Shown: positions 1 to 10,800 of the stretch, in pieces
How positions within the stretch are numbered: the first letter of the stretch is position 1
Layout: every line of letters starts with the position of its first letter
Assembly: GCA_027603945.1 (NCBI GenBank)
Contig: JADIIU010000145.1
Span: 1 to 30,084, forward strand
Length of the DNA stretch: 30,084 bases
Direction: 5' to 3'
Source of the DNA: Terramyces sp. JEL0728
Taxonomy: Eukaryota; Chytridiomycota; Chytridiomycetes; Rhizophydiales; Terramycetaceae
Translations under genes and position numbers: made by a program
Notes under the pieces: generated by a model
Database searches by the model: none
The model's input: only the letters and a program-made list of their open reading frames with translations
Told to the model about the DNA's origin: nothing

Positions 1-34
1 ATCCGTCAATCATAATATATCATCCGTCAATCAT
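1..34. repeat. Short direct repeat at window edge
   Basis: A 13-bp unit (atccgtcaatcat) occurs at 1-13 and again at 22-34, a 21-bp period. The second copy overlaps the stop codon of the AIM19 gene. The window edge hides whether more copies lie to the left. Confidence 0.7.
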
Positions 35-409
35 TTCCTTTCCATACAAAAACGTAGCAACCAAAACCGACCCAGTCATACCAATCGGCAATATCCTCCT
101 ACTCTGAATACTAGCTTTAGCCAATGAAGCGATATAAACTACTCCCCAAGCAGTAGCAGTTGAAGGGCCGTTATCGATATCATTTTTCACTGCATAACAG
201 GATAGCCCGTATACTGCTGATATACCAAATAAACCAACTGCTGGGTAGGATGGCACTGGTGCTCGTAAGAGTGATATTGCTGTTAGTTGGGATTGCAGCG
301 AGAGGAGGAGTGCTGGGTATGGCGATATACCAGGTGTTTTGTATGTTGTTTCTAACGCTGGCCAGTCGTATTTTTTTAGTATTTTGTTTGCTTCTTGAAT
401 CCAGTCCAT
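20..409 (-). CDS. AIM19: AIM19-like mitochondrial protein
   Basis: Predicted 129-residue protein of the fungal AIM19 family (altered inheritance of mitochondria 19), small membrane proteins of mitochondria with no defined biochemical activity. The C-terminal half has the family pattern as I recall it: an acidic-Asn-Gly stretch (KNDIDNGPSTATAW), a hydrophobic segment, then RRILP and FLYGKEM. Three hydrophobic segments lie at about residues 30-50, 57-75 and 85-120. I chose the ATG at 407-409. The frame stays open upstream to 478, but only through a TTG, and that stretch holds the 3' end of SRP40. The gap to the SRP40 stop is 37 bp. No intron is needed. The identification rests on remembered family features, not an alignment. 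Confidence 0.72.
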   Translation of the reverse strand: MDWIQEANKILKKYDWPALETTYKTPGISPYPALLLSLQSQLTAISLLRAPVPSYPAVGLFGISAVYGLSCYAVKNDIDNGPSTATAWGVVYIASLAKASIQSRRILPIGMTGSVLVATFLYGKEMIDG

Positions 410-446
410 CTTTTTTAAATTTGAAAAAAAAAGAGATTTATGTTTA

Positions 447-1305
447 TTAGTCTTCAAATTTGAATGAATGAGACGCAAAATCTATTGCTCCACCTCTATA
501 ACTACCACGTTTTTTCTACCATTAATTCCAATTTACCTTGTCTTTTTCTTTTCTAAATCCTTTCCCTCTTGTTACAATCAAATCCATATGCGCTTTATGG
601 CCATAGGATCCCACAGCCCCGCCTTTACTCATAAAAGTGTTGTCTTTAAGTACACTATCGACGAATTCTACTTCTTCCCTCTTCACTCTTTGGAAGCGGT
701 TCTGGATTAATAAGAATTACTTGTGTAGCAATATCATTTCTGGTTTTCTTTTTTGGGTTTTCTTCATTACCCTCAAGAGGTCTCTTTTTGGATTCTGGGT
801 TTGTAGAATCACTGTTTGAATCTGTGGATTCTTCCTTTTCTGATTTCTTTTCATCATCTGAATCTGAATCACTGTCTGATGAATCTGATTCCTTCTTTTT
901 ATCATCTGAATCTGAATCTGAATCTGAATCACTGTCTGATGATTCCTTCTTTTCATCTTTAGGACTGTCACTTTCAGAACTGGTACTATCACTATCAGAT
1001 GAATCTTCAGAATCTAAATTTTCATTCTTTTTAGTATCCTTGTCAGAATTGTTTTCTGATTCACTCGAACTGTCATCACTATCAGAACCAGAATCGCTAG
1101 AACTATCTGAATCTGAATCGCTAGAGCTATCTGAATCTGAATCGCTAGAACTATCTGAATCTGAGCTAGAATCAGAACTGTCTGAAGAAGCAGACTTGGC
1201 AACTTCAGTATGTCTACGTTGATGTTCAATCCTTAGAATATCAGCAGATTCGTTATATCCATTATCCTCCAGGTATTTAATGGTTTCCTCGATTTTGCTG
1301 TCCAT
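447..1305 (-). CDS. SRP40: SRP40/Nopp140-like nucleolar phosphoprotein
   Basis: Nucleolar chaperone for snoRNP assembly and transport, rich in casein-kinase-2 sites. Three exons (721-1305, 537-701, 447-515) encode 272 residues. The N-terminus is LisH-like (about residues 5-30). Residues ~40-170 are a long Ser/Asp/Glu low-complexity tract with a few Lys clusters, followed by KKRPLEG...PKKKTR, a probable nuclear localisation signal. The C-terminal SRP40 domain appears only after splicing: FQRVKREEVEFVDSVLKDN, then GSYGHKAHMDLIVTRGKGF, then KKRGSYRGGAIDF. The introns are 19 nt (702-720, gtaattcttattaatccag) and 21 nt (516-536), both phase 0. AATAAA (443-448) overlaps the TAA stop. The identification is firm because the C-terminal domain is diagnostic. 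Confidence 0.93.
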
Positions 1306-1342
1306 TTCTAAAAAAAAGAAAAAAAAAGAAACTGGATTTTTT

Positions 1343-3446
1343 TTATTCTAGGACGACATAGACTAGTAGCTTGCTATCCAGCAGTTCCAACTTTTCATTG
1401 TACAGGGAAACGTTTCTGTAACCTGGGTTGAGAGCAGAAACCATGACGCATCCAGCACAAGTGCGATATTCACTGTATTTATCAAAAACAGTAAAGCGGA
1501 GGAATGATAGGTCAGGTAAGCCGACTTTTAGGTGGAATTCAGTGGTTTCTAAATGGGGAAGAGTCTTGAAATTGGTAAAGCGCGGATTGAAATTATTTGA
1601 AATTGTAATTGTACGGATCTTTTCACATCTTGTTGGGGTTGCTAAACTGATTTGTATATAAGGGTTGATATTTGGTAGTTTGTATGCAGAGATTATAGTA
1701 AATTTGAGCTTTCTTGGTTCGATTTCTTTGAAAGATGGCTTGAGAACATAGCCAAGTTGTTTGTTTTGGTTGAATAAACCAAGGTTAAGCTGTAATCCTC
1801 GGTCGAATGATTGGTAGTTCAATGCTACTAATTGGCAGCCCGCAGCCCAGTATTCCATTGGATCGTAGTTGCTGCTCAAGATTCTATTTCCAGATGGATA
1901 AATTCTTGAAAATGCATTTGAATTGTAATTGCGATAACCTTCCAAATCCTGTTTGGCAAGTTTGTAAGCTTTCCCTTCACTGAAGGAAGCCACATCTTCA
2001 ATTGAATATCCCCAGTCAAACGTCTTGAATTTTGTAGATCTAAAGTATACTGCGAGGCCCGACAGCTTCTCGCTAGTTTTGTGCTTTTTGGTTACAGTTT
2101 TTTTCAATTCTGCTTCTTCCTTTTCAACCGTACCGCACAAACATTGAAATAAACTAGATAATTTGGACTTTTGGACAGAGGCAGTGCTGCTTGCATCATC
2201 ACTTGCTTCGGTAGTCATTATAGGGTCTTTGTTAAAAATAATTACTGATTAATAGAGATCTGTCTTTAGATTCAACATCTGCATTAACTGGTTTGTCTTT
2301 GTCGACTGCTTTGGATGTATCTTCCTTTAATACTTCGATTGATTTCAATGTGCTAACACGTTTTGCGTTAAGTGCAACTCGATCTGATTGCTGATCAGTG
2401 ATAATGGTTTCCATGACTGTCACCTGTTCACCACTCTCCCTTGGTAATAGCTCTTTTTCTGATTTTCCATCCACCTTTTCAGCAGCTTCCTTCTTTTCGA
2501 CTTTGGCAAAGCCCAAATCTCCAACAATGCCAGATGCAACTTTATCTATCCCGTCTACAATGTTGCCAGCAGTTTTGTCTATATTTTCAACAACATTGAA
2601 TCCCAAGGTTTTCAAGCCGTTCAATCTGTCTTCAAAAATATTCCCAACAAAGTCGGTTCTGATTGAAACCATAGAGCTACTTTGGTTCAGCCCCGACTTG
2701 TTATCTACCATTTCATCATCATCCTTTGTTTTCTCTTCAACACTTTTTCCTTTAACAAGAACCTTGAATTTCAACTCTTCAGGACAGAAATCATCCACAG
2801 GTTCAGTTAACAATTGGTCGCCCAAGATTTCAATCATTATATCAGCCATCATATCTTGTTGTTTCAGTCCACAATGAACCTCAAGTGACAAAATTACAGG
2901 ATACGGTGATTTAATGAATGCATGTTCCTTGATTGTTTGAATTACAGCCCGGAACTTGATGTGCGATGTAAATGTATGGCCGTGTGTAATAATTGGCTCT
3001 ACTTCTCCATCCCAGCAGTCTAGTTCCACACACCTGCATCCACTCTTTAGAATCTTTACATAGGAATGCAATGATGCTACACCAGCCAATTGGTCTCCAT
3101 CCAAGTAAGAATTATGTGAAGAGTTTATAAAATAATCCGTCATTGGTCTAGTCATATCAAATTCAATATTTTTCTGCAAATTTGTCGAGGTTATATAATC
3201 TTCAAATTCTTGCAGCGTAACCGGATCAGATACCTGTGGAACCGAATCTTGCTGCAATTCACAAAACTGTACAAATACACTCTTTGCCATATGTGGTTTC
3301 TTTACCTCTATTTTTTCGGTTTGACTCCGATGCAGTTCCGTTGAAGTTCTATGGCTAGAGCGGTTGAATGAATGACAGATCAAGTCATATAATTCCGATA
3401 TATCTGTCCTGCTTTTTTGAATGAATGTCGAGTTCCTGCTTAGCAT
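1343..3446 (-). CDS. PLC1: Phosphoinositide-specific phospholipase C
   Basis: Hydrolyses PIP2 to IP3 and diacylglycerol at membranes. In order: an EF-hand-like region; the X domain with both catalytic histidines (SSHNSYL and THGHTFTS) and the metal or substrate acids (ELDCWDG, VILSLEVHC); a Ser/Lys/Asp-rich X-Y linker; the Y domain (from LSGLAVYFRS to NQNKQLGYVLKP); and a C-terminal C2 domain. A 19-nt intron at 2227-2245 (gtaattatttttaacaaag, phase 1) joins linker to Y domain. The first in-frame ATG is at 3444-3446. The frame is open to about 3632 without an ATG and that stretch looks coding, so one or more 5' exons are probably missing from this model. AATAAA (1342-1347) overlaps the TAA stop. 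The catalytic core appears complete, so it is likely active. Confidence 0.93.
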
Positions 3447-3551
3447 TAACTTTTTTACATTTGCTTTCCATTTAAAGGCGAGTGGCGTTCTTTGGTTCAA
3501 GGATCGGTCACGAAAAGCATTTGCATAATAGTAATATACCGTGTTGATACA

Positions 3552-3609
3552 GGTCAGAGATTGATTTCCGTGGTTCTCTGCGGCAACTTCCGAATGCAAA
3601 TCTCTGACC
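3552..3609. repeat. 9-bp inverted repeat near PLC 5' end
   Basis: The arms ggtcagaga (3552-3560) and tctctgacc (3601-3609) are perfect reverse complements 40 bp apart. They lie in the open stretch upstream of the first PLC ATG. No function is evident. Confidence 0.4.
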
Positions 3610-3998
3610 CGATTTTTAAATTTCCGATTTCCCTAATTCACCAGTTATTTCGCTGATTTGTAAAACATTTAATTTTGTGTGACTTGCAAAAATAAAGCTA
3701 ATAACATTTAATATTCACGTGATTGTGAATAGCTCTCTGTTATGAATCCAACCACGCTGCATTGATCCATTATGCGGAAAGATCCTGGCTTGTACGATGT
3801 TGGTGCAGAAATATCTCGGAGAACCGCTGTCCATTTCCATTCAACTGTGTTTATCAACAGAGGTTGTTTGGTTAATCGCAGTAACTTCAAAGTCTGGATT
3901 AATCTTGGTCCCATAACTTTGCATTACTGGATGAAACAAGACAGTTTCCGCATAACCAGCAATGTAATGCTAGTAATATTTTAAAGAATATATTTATT
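3600..3998. other. Unassigned ~400-bp gap between PLC and Rab18
   Basis: No gene model here is convincing. The minus strand carries a decent reading frame at about 3965-3843 (peptide containing FHPVMQSYGTKINPDFEVTA). It could be joined to a second frame ending near 3708 by removing a 19-nt GT...AG stretch, but that candidate intron lacks the usual TTAAY box. The plus strand has a 70-codon ATG frame (3772-3984). Arms ttatgcggaaa (3770-3780) and tttccgcataa (3945-3955) form an 11-bp inverted repeat. The stretch may contain missing 5' exons of the PLC gene, a small gene, or only regulatory DNA. Confidence 0.3.
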
Positions 3999-4647
3999 TT
4001 AACAAGAGCAGTAAGAAGGTTCTGGTTTAGTGTTCAAATTCAAACTTGAGTTAGGCTGACTATGTAATTCAGGCGTTTCAATGATTTTCCTTACTAATTC
4101 CACAAACGCATCATTAACACCAACTGTGGTTTTTGCCGAGGTTTCAATAAACAGCGTCCCCATTTCCCTCGCAAACCTATCATCAGTAGTAATTACAATT
4201 CGCCTTCCTTTCTAGTTACTTGCCTGTTATCCTTATCCGTCTTGTTCCCTACAATCATTTTCACCACTTGCTTGTTCGAATAAGTGTCCAATTCGGTAAA
4301 CCACTGTTGCAAGTGAGTAAAAGTTTGCTTATTTGAAACATCGTAAACCAGAATAACACCTTGCGCTCCTCTGTAATACGAGCTAGTAAGAGTCCTAAAC
4401 CGCTCTTGTCCAGCTGTGTCCCTACATTAACTAGACAAACCATATAGTGAGTTTATACTTTTCATTATCCACTGTTATAATTTTGACTTTAAAGTCGACT
4501 CCTATTGTCGCTGATACTTCGTCTGGAGAGAGCCTTCGTTAAGTAAACGTACCACATATCGTCTGTAAATCGCAGTAGCAGTGATGACTTTCCTGTCCCT
4601 GAATCGCCAATCAGCAGTAGTTTAAATGTTGATTTTGTATTGTTCAT
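3999..4647 (-). CDS. RAB18: Rab18-type small GTPase
   Basis: Membrane-traffic GTPase; Rab18 acts at ER-lipid droplet and ER-Golgi contacts. Four exons (4553-4647, 4441-4533, 4197-4421, 3999-4176) give 196 residues. Visible elements are the P-loop GDSGTGKSS, an effector region with [31 protein letters not shown], the base-binding motifs NKTD and ETSAK, and a C-terminal CSC for double geranylgeranylation. RFTDD, GVDFKV and LLLRF are Rab18-like. The introns are 19 nt (4534-4552), 19 nt (4422-4440, donor GTTTG) and 20 nt (4177-4196), and each restores a conserved motif across the junction. AATAAA (3993-3998) abuts the stop codon. Confidence 0.94.
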
Positions 4648-4839
4648 TTTTAGATCTGTTCAAACTTTTTGTGGCTTGACAATCCTTGTATTTGGAGGCA
4701 TGGAAATATACTGCTTATAATTGGTCATTATTAATCGCAGTCTACGATATTGTTAATCGCATACTAAAGGCGGTAGTTGATGCAATCAATGTGATTTCAC
4801 ATGATATCTCAATTCAAAAATGATATGTAAACAATTTAT
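4648..4839. other. Rab18 upstream intergenic region
   Basis: 192 bp between the coiled-coil gene 3' end and the Rab18 start. Two ttaatcgca motifs (4732-4776 area) resemble intron 3' ends, but I found no exon around them. Nothing else is recognisable. Confidence 0.4.
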
Positions 4840-5447
4840 TCACCACTTTGATTTCATTTCCTTTTGTTTTAATTCTAATATTTTGTGCTTTTCTTGTTCT
4901 CGTTTATGCAACCGCAATCTCTCCTTTTGCAGTCTAAATTAAATAGAATCTACTCGTCTTGTTCTTGCTTCAGCAGCTTTAATTTCAAAGCTTTCTGCTG
5001 ATTTTCCTTTTGCTTTTTCGTGATTTCTTGCTTTACAGTGGGAGGTGCTTTAGGTTGCTGAGGTTTTGATCCTGAAATTATTCGCATTTGCTTTGGTTTT
5101 TCTACTACTGTCCATTCATCTTCTGTGTAGACTGATTCAGCGCTTTTATTTCTCTTGAAGAATTGCGGTTCATTTAGACTTTCCTGTTGCGATAATTCGC
5201 TTCCTGCTAAATCGACATCTTTCAGACTCTCGTTTTCTAAATCTTGAGAATTCCTTTCTTCTTCGATAATATCCTCACTCTGTCCTGTATCTTGTTCTGC
5301 ATGTCCTGCCTCCTCCGTATGTCCCATATCCTGTACTGCCTGGTGTGTATCCACTTGACTCTGATTTGTTGCGGGACTGTCTAGTTCCATGCTTGAACCC
5401 AAATCTGATTTATTCCTTCTCTTCTTTTTCTTTTCTAAATTAACCAT
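4840..5447 (-). CDS. Charged coiled-coil protein of unknown function
   Basis: Predicted 195 residues from two exons (4954-5447 and 4840-4933) joined across a 20-nt intron (4934-4953, gtagattctatttaatttag, phase 2). The N-terminus is basic (EKKKKRRNK, a possible nuclear or nucleolar signal). Residues 20-110 are acidic and rich in Gln/Ser/Glu. A conserved-looking EDEWTVVEKPKQMR precedes a long charged helix (ITKKQKENQQKALKLKLL into LQKERLRLHKREQEKHK). Many fungal hypothetical proteins end in a KKQ...N...LQ..RL..H.RE helix of this kind; I recognise the style but no named family. The TGA stop shares its last base with AATAAA (4835-4840). It is head-to-head with the histone-fold gene. Confidence 0.8.
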
Positions 5448-5580
5448 ATTTACTCTTCTTAAATCCTCCAGGCACAGAGCTGATACCCGTCCGTGGAATA
5501 TTAAACAGCAGCAAGCAAACCAGTGCGATTATAACGTAGACCCACATGAGATTGAAAAGCAAATCTCACAGATCTAAAAA
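5448..5580. promoter_or_regulatory. Divergent promoter, coiled-coil / histone-fold
   Basis: 133 bp separate two head-to-head ATGs and must hold both promoters. GAGATT (5550-5555) and AATCTC (5564-5569) form a short inverted repeat close to the plus-strand start. No TATA element is clear. Confidence 0.45.
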
Positions 5581-5895
5581 ATGGAAAAGAAAACAGCAAT
5601 TCCACAGGCTAAAATCAAGACCATAATGAAGCTGGATAAGCAAGTACATAATATATCTTTAGATGGAGTATACGCAGTCACTATTGCCACACACTTGTTC
5701 TTGGAGATATTGACAATGGAAGCACACCAGTTTACTCTGCAAAGCAACAGAAAAACTTTGAATTATCAGGATGTAGCCAGTGCGATAAATGATATCCATG
5801 AATTTGAATTCTTGACTGAAATTGTACCAAATCAAGTTTTGTATGCTGAAGCTATGGAGAAACGAAAAGCGTTATTGGAGCATAATGAACAATAA
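5581..5895 (+). CDS. Dpb3/CHRAC1/POLE4-type histone-fold protein
   Basis: 104 residues, single exon, almost entirely one CBF/NF-Y histone fold. The pattern is IPQAKIKTIMKLDKQ for helix 1, HNISLDGVYAVTIATHLFLEILTMEA for helix 2 in two parts, then RKTLNYQDVASAIN and FEFLTEIVP. This matches the Dpb3/POLE4 (DNA polymerase epsilon) and CHRAC1/Dls1 (ISW2-type remodeller) subfamily rather than NF-YC or DR1. These proteins pair with a Dpb4/POLE3 partner and bind DNA without sequence specificity. The short length and lack of acidic tail do not separate the polymerase from the remodeller role. AATAAA (5891-5896) contains the stop codon. Confidence 0.85.
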   Translation: MEKKTAIPQAKIKTIMKLDKQVHNISLDGVYAVTIATHLFLEILTMEAHQFTLQSNRKTLNYQDVASAINDIHEFEFLTEIVPNQVLYAEAMEKRKALLEHNEQ

Positions 5896-6166
5896 AATTT
5901 TATTAATTGACGAATGGTTTTGGATTATAGATTGAGATTATAGATTTTCAGAGACTGTTTCTGGAATATGGGTCATTCTCGCTGAATCTACAGCATATCT
6001 ACAGTTCATTTCGCGAGTGTAATTTATTCATCTGCGGTAGATAGAGTAACTCTCAACGGTAATAATAGTTCCTATCCCTTCAACAGCAAAACCAGATAAT
6101 TCCACCAAAAGACGTGGCTGGACAGGCAGTGTGAAATATAAACTCAGAATCTACAAAAAAAATACC
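5896..6166. other. Intergenic region before secreted-protein gene
   Basis: 271 bp without a coding frame I can support. The 11-bp unit gattatagatt occurs at 5923-5933 and 5936-5946. The promoter of the downstream gene should be here. A GTG-led in-frame extension (6131-6166) precedes the first ATG and was not used. Confidence 0.45.
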
Positions 6167-7444
6167 ATGATTTTCCCTGCAGTTCTTGCCCTTCAAGCAA
6201 ATTTCATATCAGATTCAAATCAATTGGGAGAGCATTCCAAACAATATGCAAAGTACGTAGACTCAGACTATGCACAGTACGAACACGATCAGGAATCACC
6301 ATATCCAGAGTGGATAAATCATGAATCATCGCACTTGAATAATAACCAAGATTACTCTCCCGAATCGCAGTACAATCAAGGTTACAATCCCGAATTGTCG
6401 AATAATTACGAAAAGCAAAGTATCAAATACACCTACTACAACCAAGATGAAGAGTTCAGTAAATACGAAAAATTCCATTTCGGCCCTAGCAACTATGAAG
6501 ACGGAGTAGAAAACGTGTCTCTACTAAACGAAAAATTCACCAAACTAAAAGCAAATCCATCTTCATCAAATTTCTATGTCTCTCCCCAAAAAGTGACTTT
6601 AAATACAATCGTCCAAGTTAGCGACCAGCCTAATCTTGTATTTAAATGGACTTGGGATACTTGTGCAGGCAGAACTGATTCTGGTGGAAATGTAGTTGCG
6701 AATGTAGTAAAGACATCTAGTGGCTGTGTAACTCCTAATGGCGATCCTACCTTTGCTGCTAATGGAGCGAATATCTATCCGCAAGGTAATTATATTTAAT
6801 CCAGGTTTCTCTACTTTGCAGTTGGTGCCTGCGTATGGCGGATCTGCCATAGATTTGCTTCCATTTGTTCCAAATTCCAATACATTGGTTGGCGTTACTC
6901 AACAAGCTTCTATTGATATTACAAACATCGTATCTGGATACTATTATATTGCGATGAGTGCTACTGATTCAAACGGTAGCCCAGTAGCTGGGAAATCATT
7001 TGTATTTATTGTCAAAAATGTCCAAGATTTGCCAAATATCCGTAATTGTTATTAAAAATAGAAAACTTGGTGTTGTACTCACCCCTTAAAGCTTCTTATT
7101 GGTCTGCCAACACCACATACTCTATTAGATTTGGATTAAACGTGTTGAACGGATATATTCCTGACCAGTACTATGTGGATATCTTAGATGAAAACAATAA
7201 TATCATCCAGGCTAAAGCGATCGGACCTAGCTATCCATTTGCCAATGACACTCTGTTTGGGCCGAGCAAACCCGTAAATTACACTCGATGGCATATTGGC
7301 ACTGATTATGTCAACAAGAAACTTAAAATTAGATTGACTGGTGTTCAAGTTCAAGGGACGAATGTTGTAGAATTACCTGACCCGCCAAGGGTCACCAGTG
7401 ATATATTTTATATCGGTCAAGCCTTGCCTTCTGGATTGCCTTGA
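6167..7444 (+). CDS. Predicted secreted Tyr/Asn/Gln-rich protein
   Basis: 412 residues from three exons (6167-6785, 6805-7041, 7062-7444), with introns of 19 nt (6786-6804, gtaattatatttaatccag) and 20 nt (7042-7061, gtaattgttattaaaaatag). The start MIFPAVLALQANFIS is a short hydrophobic leader, plausibly a signal peptide. Residues ~17-120 are low complexity and rich in Tyr, Asn, Gln, Ser and Glu. The rest is beta-rich with two apparent modules: one around VFKWTWDTC...SSGC and one beginning VLYSPLKASYWSANTTYSIR, which recalls fungal Kre9/Knh-type wall modules. I do not recognise a specific family. No C-terminal GPI or membrane segment is visible. It could be a wall, spore or host-interface protein. 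Confidence 0.8.
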
Positions 7445-7874
7445 TTTTTATAAATACTTTTTTAAATTACACTGCTCTCTTTTTGTCGTGGATATTGTTG
7501 AATCTGAGAGATATTGTAGTCAAATCCGTATCATTAGCTATGGCGACTGACGTGACTGCTTTTAAAATGTTGAATGGGTTCCCATAATTTTGTTTGAAGG
7601 TGCGAATTCATATGAATAGATCGAATTACTTTACACTTGGATATTCAAATGTGAATATGGTTTTCCACAAATCCGCCGACCGAAAGGTGTGATCGAGCGA
7701 CCAAGGTTGAACTTACTATAAATCACAGTTTCACAGACCAAAGGATTGCTTGGAAACAAAAAAGCACTTTTTTCTTTGATGGTTTGGGTTGGATACACCG
7801 CCAAGCGGTAACTGTCCGTCATGGTAACTCTGAGTAACAAAGGTATATAAACTGCAAGTCTCATTTCCACCGGC
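7445..7874. other. 430-bp intergenic region upstream of ABCB gene
   Basis: No supported gene. A minus-strand ATG frame of 81 codons (7631-7876) fills the middle, but it has no recognisable domain and its ATG overlaps the ABCB start on the other strand. A TATA-like tatataaa lies at about 7844-7851, roughly 25-30 bp before the plus-strand ATG, a plausible core promoter. No tRNA was seen. Confidence 0.4.
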
Positions 7875-10800
7875 ATGAAAAAACAAGCTGTTGAAACTGT
7901 TTCGTACTTTGTAGCTTTATTTAATCGTAGAGACTATTCAGGTTCGCGACCGGGTTTGAAATCGCACTGAATATATTCGCTGTAATCATGGCTATTGTAG
8001 CTGGCGCAGTAACTCCAATGACCACCGTGGTATTTGGCGATATGGTTGATACCTTTTCCAAATGGAACGTGCAGCCATTTATCGGTGCGCTATTGACAGC
8101 TGAACAATTGCAAAACGAAATTAACGACCATGTATACTACTTTTGCATTTTTGCAGGTGCTTGTTGCTAACTCAGCTATTATTTTCGTTGGGACTTTTCT
8201 GTACATGATTCTCTTCATTTATACCAGCGAGCATTCGTCACAGAGAATAAGAAAGACGTACTTGCAAGCTGTGCTTTCTCAAGAAATTTCCTTCTTTGAT
8301 AAAGTTGGTGCTGGTGAAATTACAACTAGAGTTTCGAGTGACACGCTGTTCATCAAGGAAGGTATGAGCGAAAAATTCCCCATTATTGTTGCTTCTGTTG
8401 CTGCATTAATCTCTGGCTTGGTAGTTGCGTTTGTCAAAAGCTGGAAACTCACTTTATTGATGTTGGCCATTGTGCCATTCTTTTTAGCTTCAACTGCTGC
8501 ACAGGGAATCTTTACCAACAAATTCCAAACTAGAATCTCGGACTTGTATTCAAAATCTGGTGTTATCGCTGAAGAAGTATTCACTGCGATTAGAACTGTT
8601 GTTAGTTTGAATGCACAGCAAAAAGTATCCAAAATTTACAGTGAAGGACTGGTTCAGGCTAAAGAAGAAGGAATCAAGAAAGCCAAGGCGGTCGGCGCTG
8701 CACAATCTGGGTTCTACCTCTTCTTCTTCTTGTGCTATGGGTCAACCTTTTGGTACGCTAGTTCGCTAATTGCCCGTGACGAAATTTCCGTTGGCAACAT
8801 GCTCACCATTGTCTTGGCTGTTATGACTGCTGTCTTTGGTCTTGGCCAAATTGCACCAAACTTGTCTTCAATTTCCCAAGCTCGTGCAGCAGCATTCAAA
8901 ATCTTTGCAACCATTGATCGAACCCCACTGATTAATTCTTTGGATACTTCCGGATATGTATTAGAGAAAGAAAAAGTAAATGGATCTATTGAATTATCCA
9001 ACATTCACGTAGCTTTTATTAACAATAGTTTACATACCCATCTAGACCTGAACGCAAAATTCTCGATAATTTCAGCTTGAAAATCAAAGCAGGAACAAGT
9101 GTAGCATTGGTTGGTCAGTCAGGATCAGGAAAGTCGACCATCGTCCAGCTGTTGGAGAGATTCTATGATCCAGATTCTGGAAATATACTGTTGGATGGAC
9201 GCGATTTGAAATCCATCAACGTAGCATCACTCCGACAATCATTTGCAATTGTGTCTCAAGAACCTGTGTTATTTGATGGGACAATCTTGGAGAATGTTGC
9301 TTTCGGTCTTGCTGGAACTCCTATGGAGTCAGAATCTCCAAAAGTTATCGAAAAATTGGTAATTAAAGCATGCAAAGAAGCTAATGCCACTGAATTCATT
9401 GATATACTGCCAAACAGATACAACACTGCCGTTGGAGAGCGTGGAATGTTGTTGTCTGGTGGACAGAAACAAAGAATCGCCATTGCAAGAGCAATCATCA
9501 AAGATCCAAAGATCTTGCTGTTGGGTAATTGATTTGTTTAATCGTAGACGAAGCAACATCTGCTTTGGACTCTCAATCTGAAAGACTTGTTCAAGAAGCG
9601 CTTGAAGCTGCATCAAAATCCCGCACCACCATCACTGTAGCTCACCGTCTTAGTACAATTGTAAATTCTGACAAGATTGTAGTTATGGCTCTTGGAGAAA
9701 TCAAAGAGATGGGCACTCATCAGGAATTGCTCAGCTTGGATGGGCTATACTCAAAATTGGTCAAGTTGCAAGTTGTTGATGGGGGACACGATAAAGACAC
9801 GTTTATGAATACTGATGGCACTGTTCTTGATGTAACCTTGGGCCGAAATGCCACTGTAAATGATAAAACCGTATCAAGAAAGAATTCCAAAAAGGCTGAC
9901 TTGGAAGGACAAACCGAAAATGCAGGGTACACCAGATCTCAGGCATTTGCAGCGTTAATGAAAATCAGCTCTACTGAAATGAATTATATCATTCCGGCTG
10001 CAGTGTTTTCAGTACTTGTTGGATTGATTAATCCATACTTTTCATACAGTTACGCCAATTTAGTCACTGATTTTTCGTCAGGTGTTGATCTGAACGCCAA
10101 AGGTATTCACTGGGCACTAGTATTTTACGGATGTGGTGCGACTTCTTTCACAGCTTGCTTTTTGTACAATTCATTGTTTGGCACCTCTGGTGAAATCCTA
10201 GTTGAACGTCTCAGATCCAAAATCTTTACAAAACTAGTCAAGCAAGATATTTCTTTTTATGATAGGGAAGAAAATACCATTGGTGTTTTGACTTCAAAGT
10301 TGTCTACCAACGCTCAATTAGTACTTGGTGCAACCGGTGTCCCTCTTGGCGGTCTTGGTCAACTACTCAGCTGCGTAGTAGTTAGCATCTTGATTTCATT
10401 CTTTAGCGGATGGAAGCTTACCCTAGTTGCAGTTTCTCTGCTCCCATTCCTGATCTTGAACATTGTTGCCAGATTCCTTGTTGCTGGATACCTTACTGAA
10501 AAAAACAAGAATGCGTACCAAATTTCTGCAAAGATTGCAAATGAAGCTGTTGCTGCAATCAAAACTGTGCAATCACTTACAAGAGAGGAAGCAATCGTAG
10601 AGAGATATGCAACTGTTATGAACGAAACACTACAAAATGGATTGAATAGCGCAGTAATTAGTTCGCTAGTGTTTGCATTCTCAGAGGCAAGTGTATTTGC
10701 AATCTATGCTCTTGTATTTTACTATGGTGGCCACTTACTTGCATACGAAGGGTACACACTTAACTCTTTCTTTACAGTGTTTATTGAAATTATATTTGGA

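Noticed and set aside
410..478. N-terminal extension of AIM19 from a TTG
   Set aside because: The stretch encodes the last residues and stop of SRP40, and a proper ATG exists at 409.
788..1222. Ser/Glu-rich frames on the plus strand and a second minus frame across the SRP40 repeat
   Set aside because: Mirror and out-of-frame reading of the repetitive Ser/Asp codons of SRP40. Only the SRP40 frame leads through two introns into a diagnostic C-terminal domain.
3772..3984. 70-codon ATG frame on the plus strand in the PLC-Rab18 gap
   Set aside because: No homology recognised; competing minus-strand frames are about as coding-like; intron attempts give an early stop.
7631..7876. 81-codon ATG frame on the minus strand upstream of the ABCB gene
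   Set aside because: No domain, no intron-supported extension, and its ATG overlaps the ABCB start on the other strand. Kept only as part of the intergenic note.
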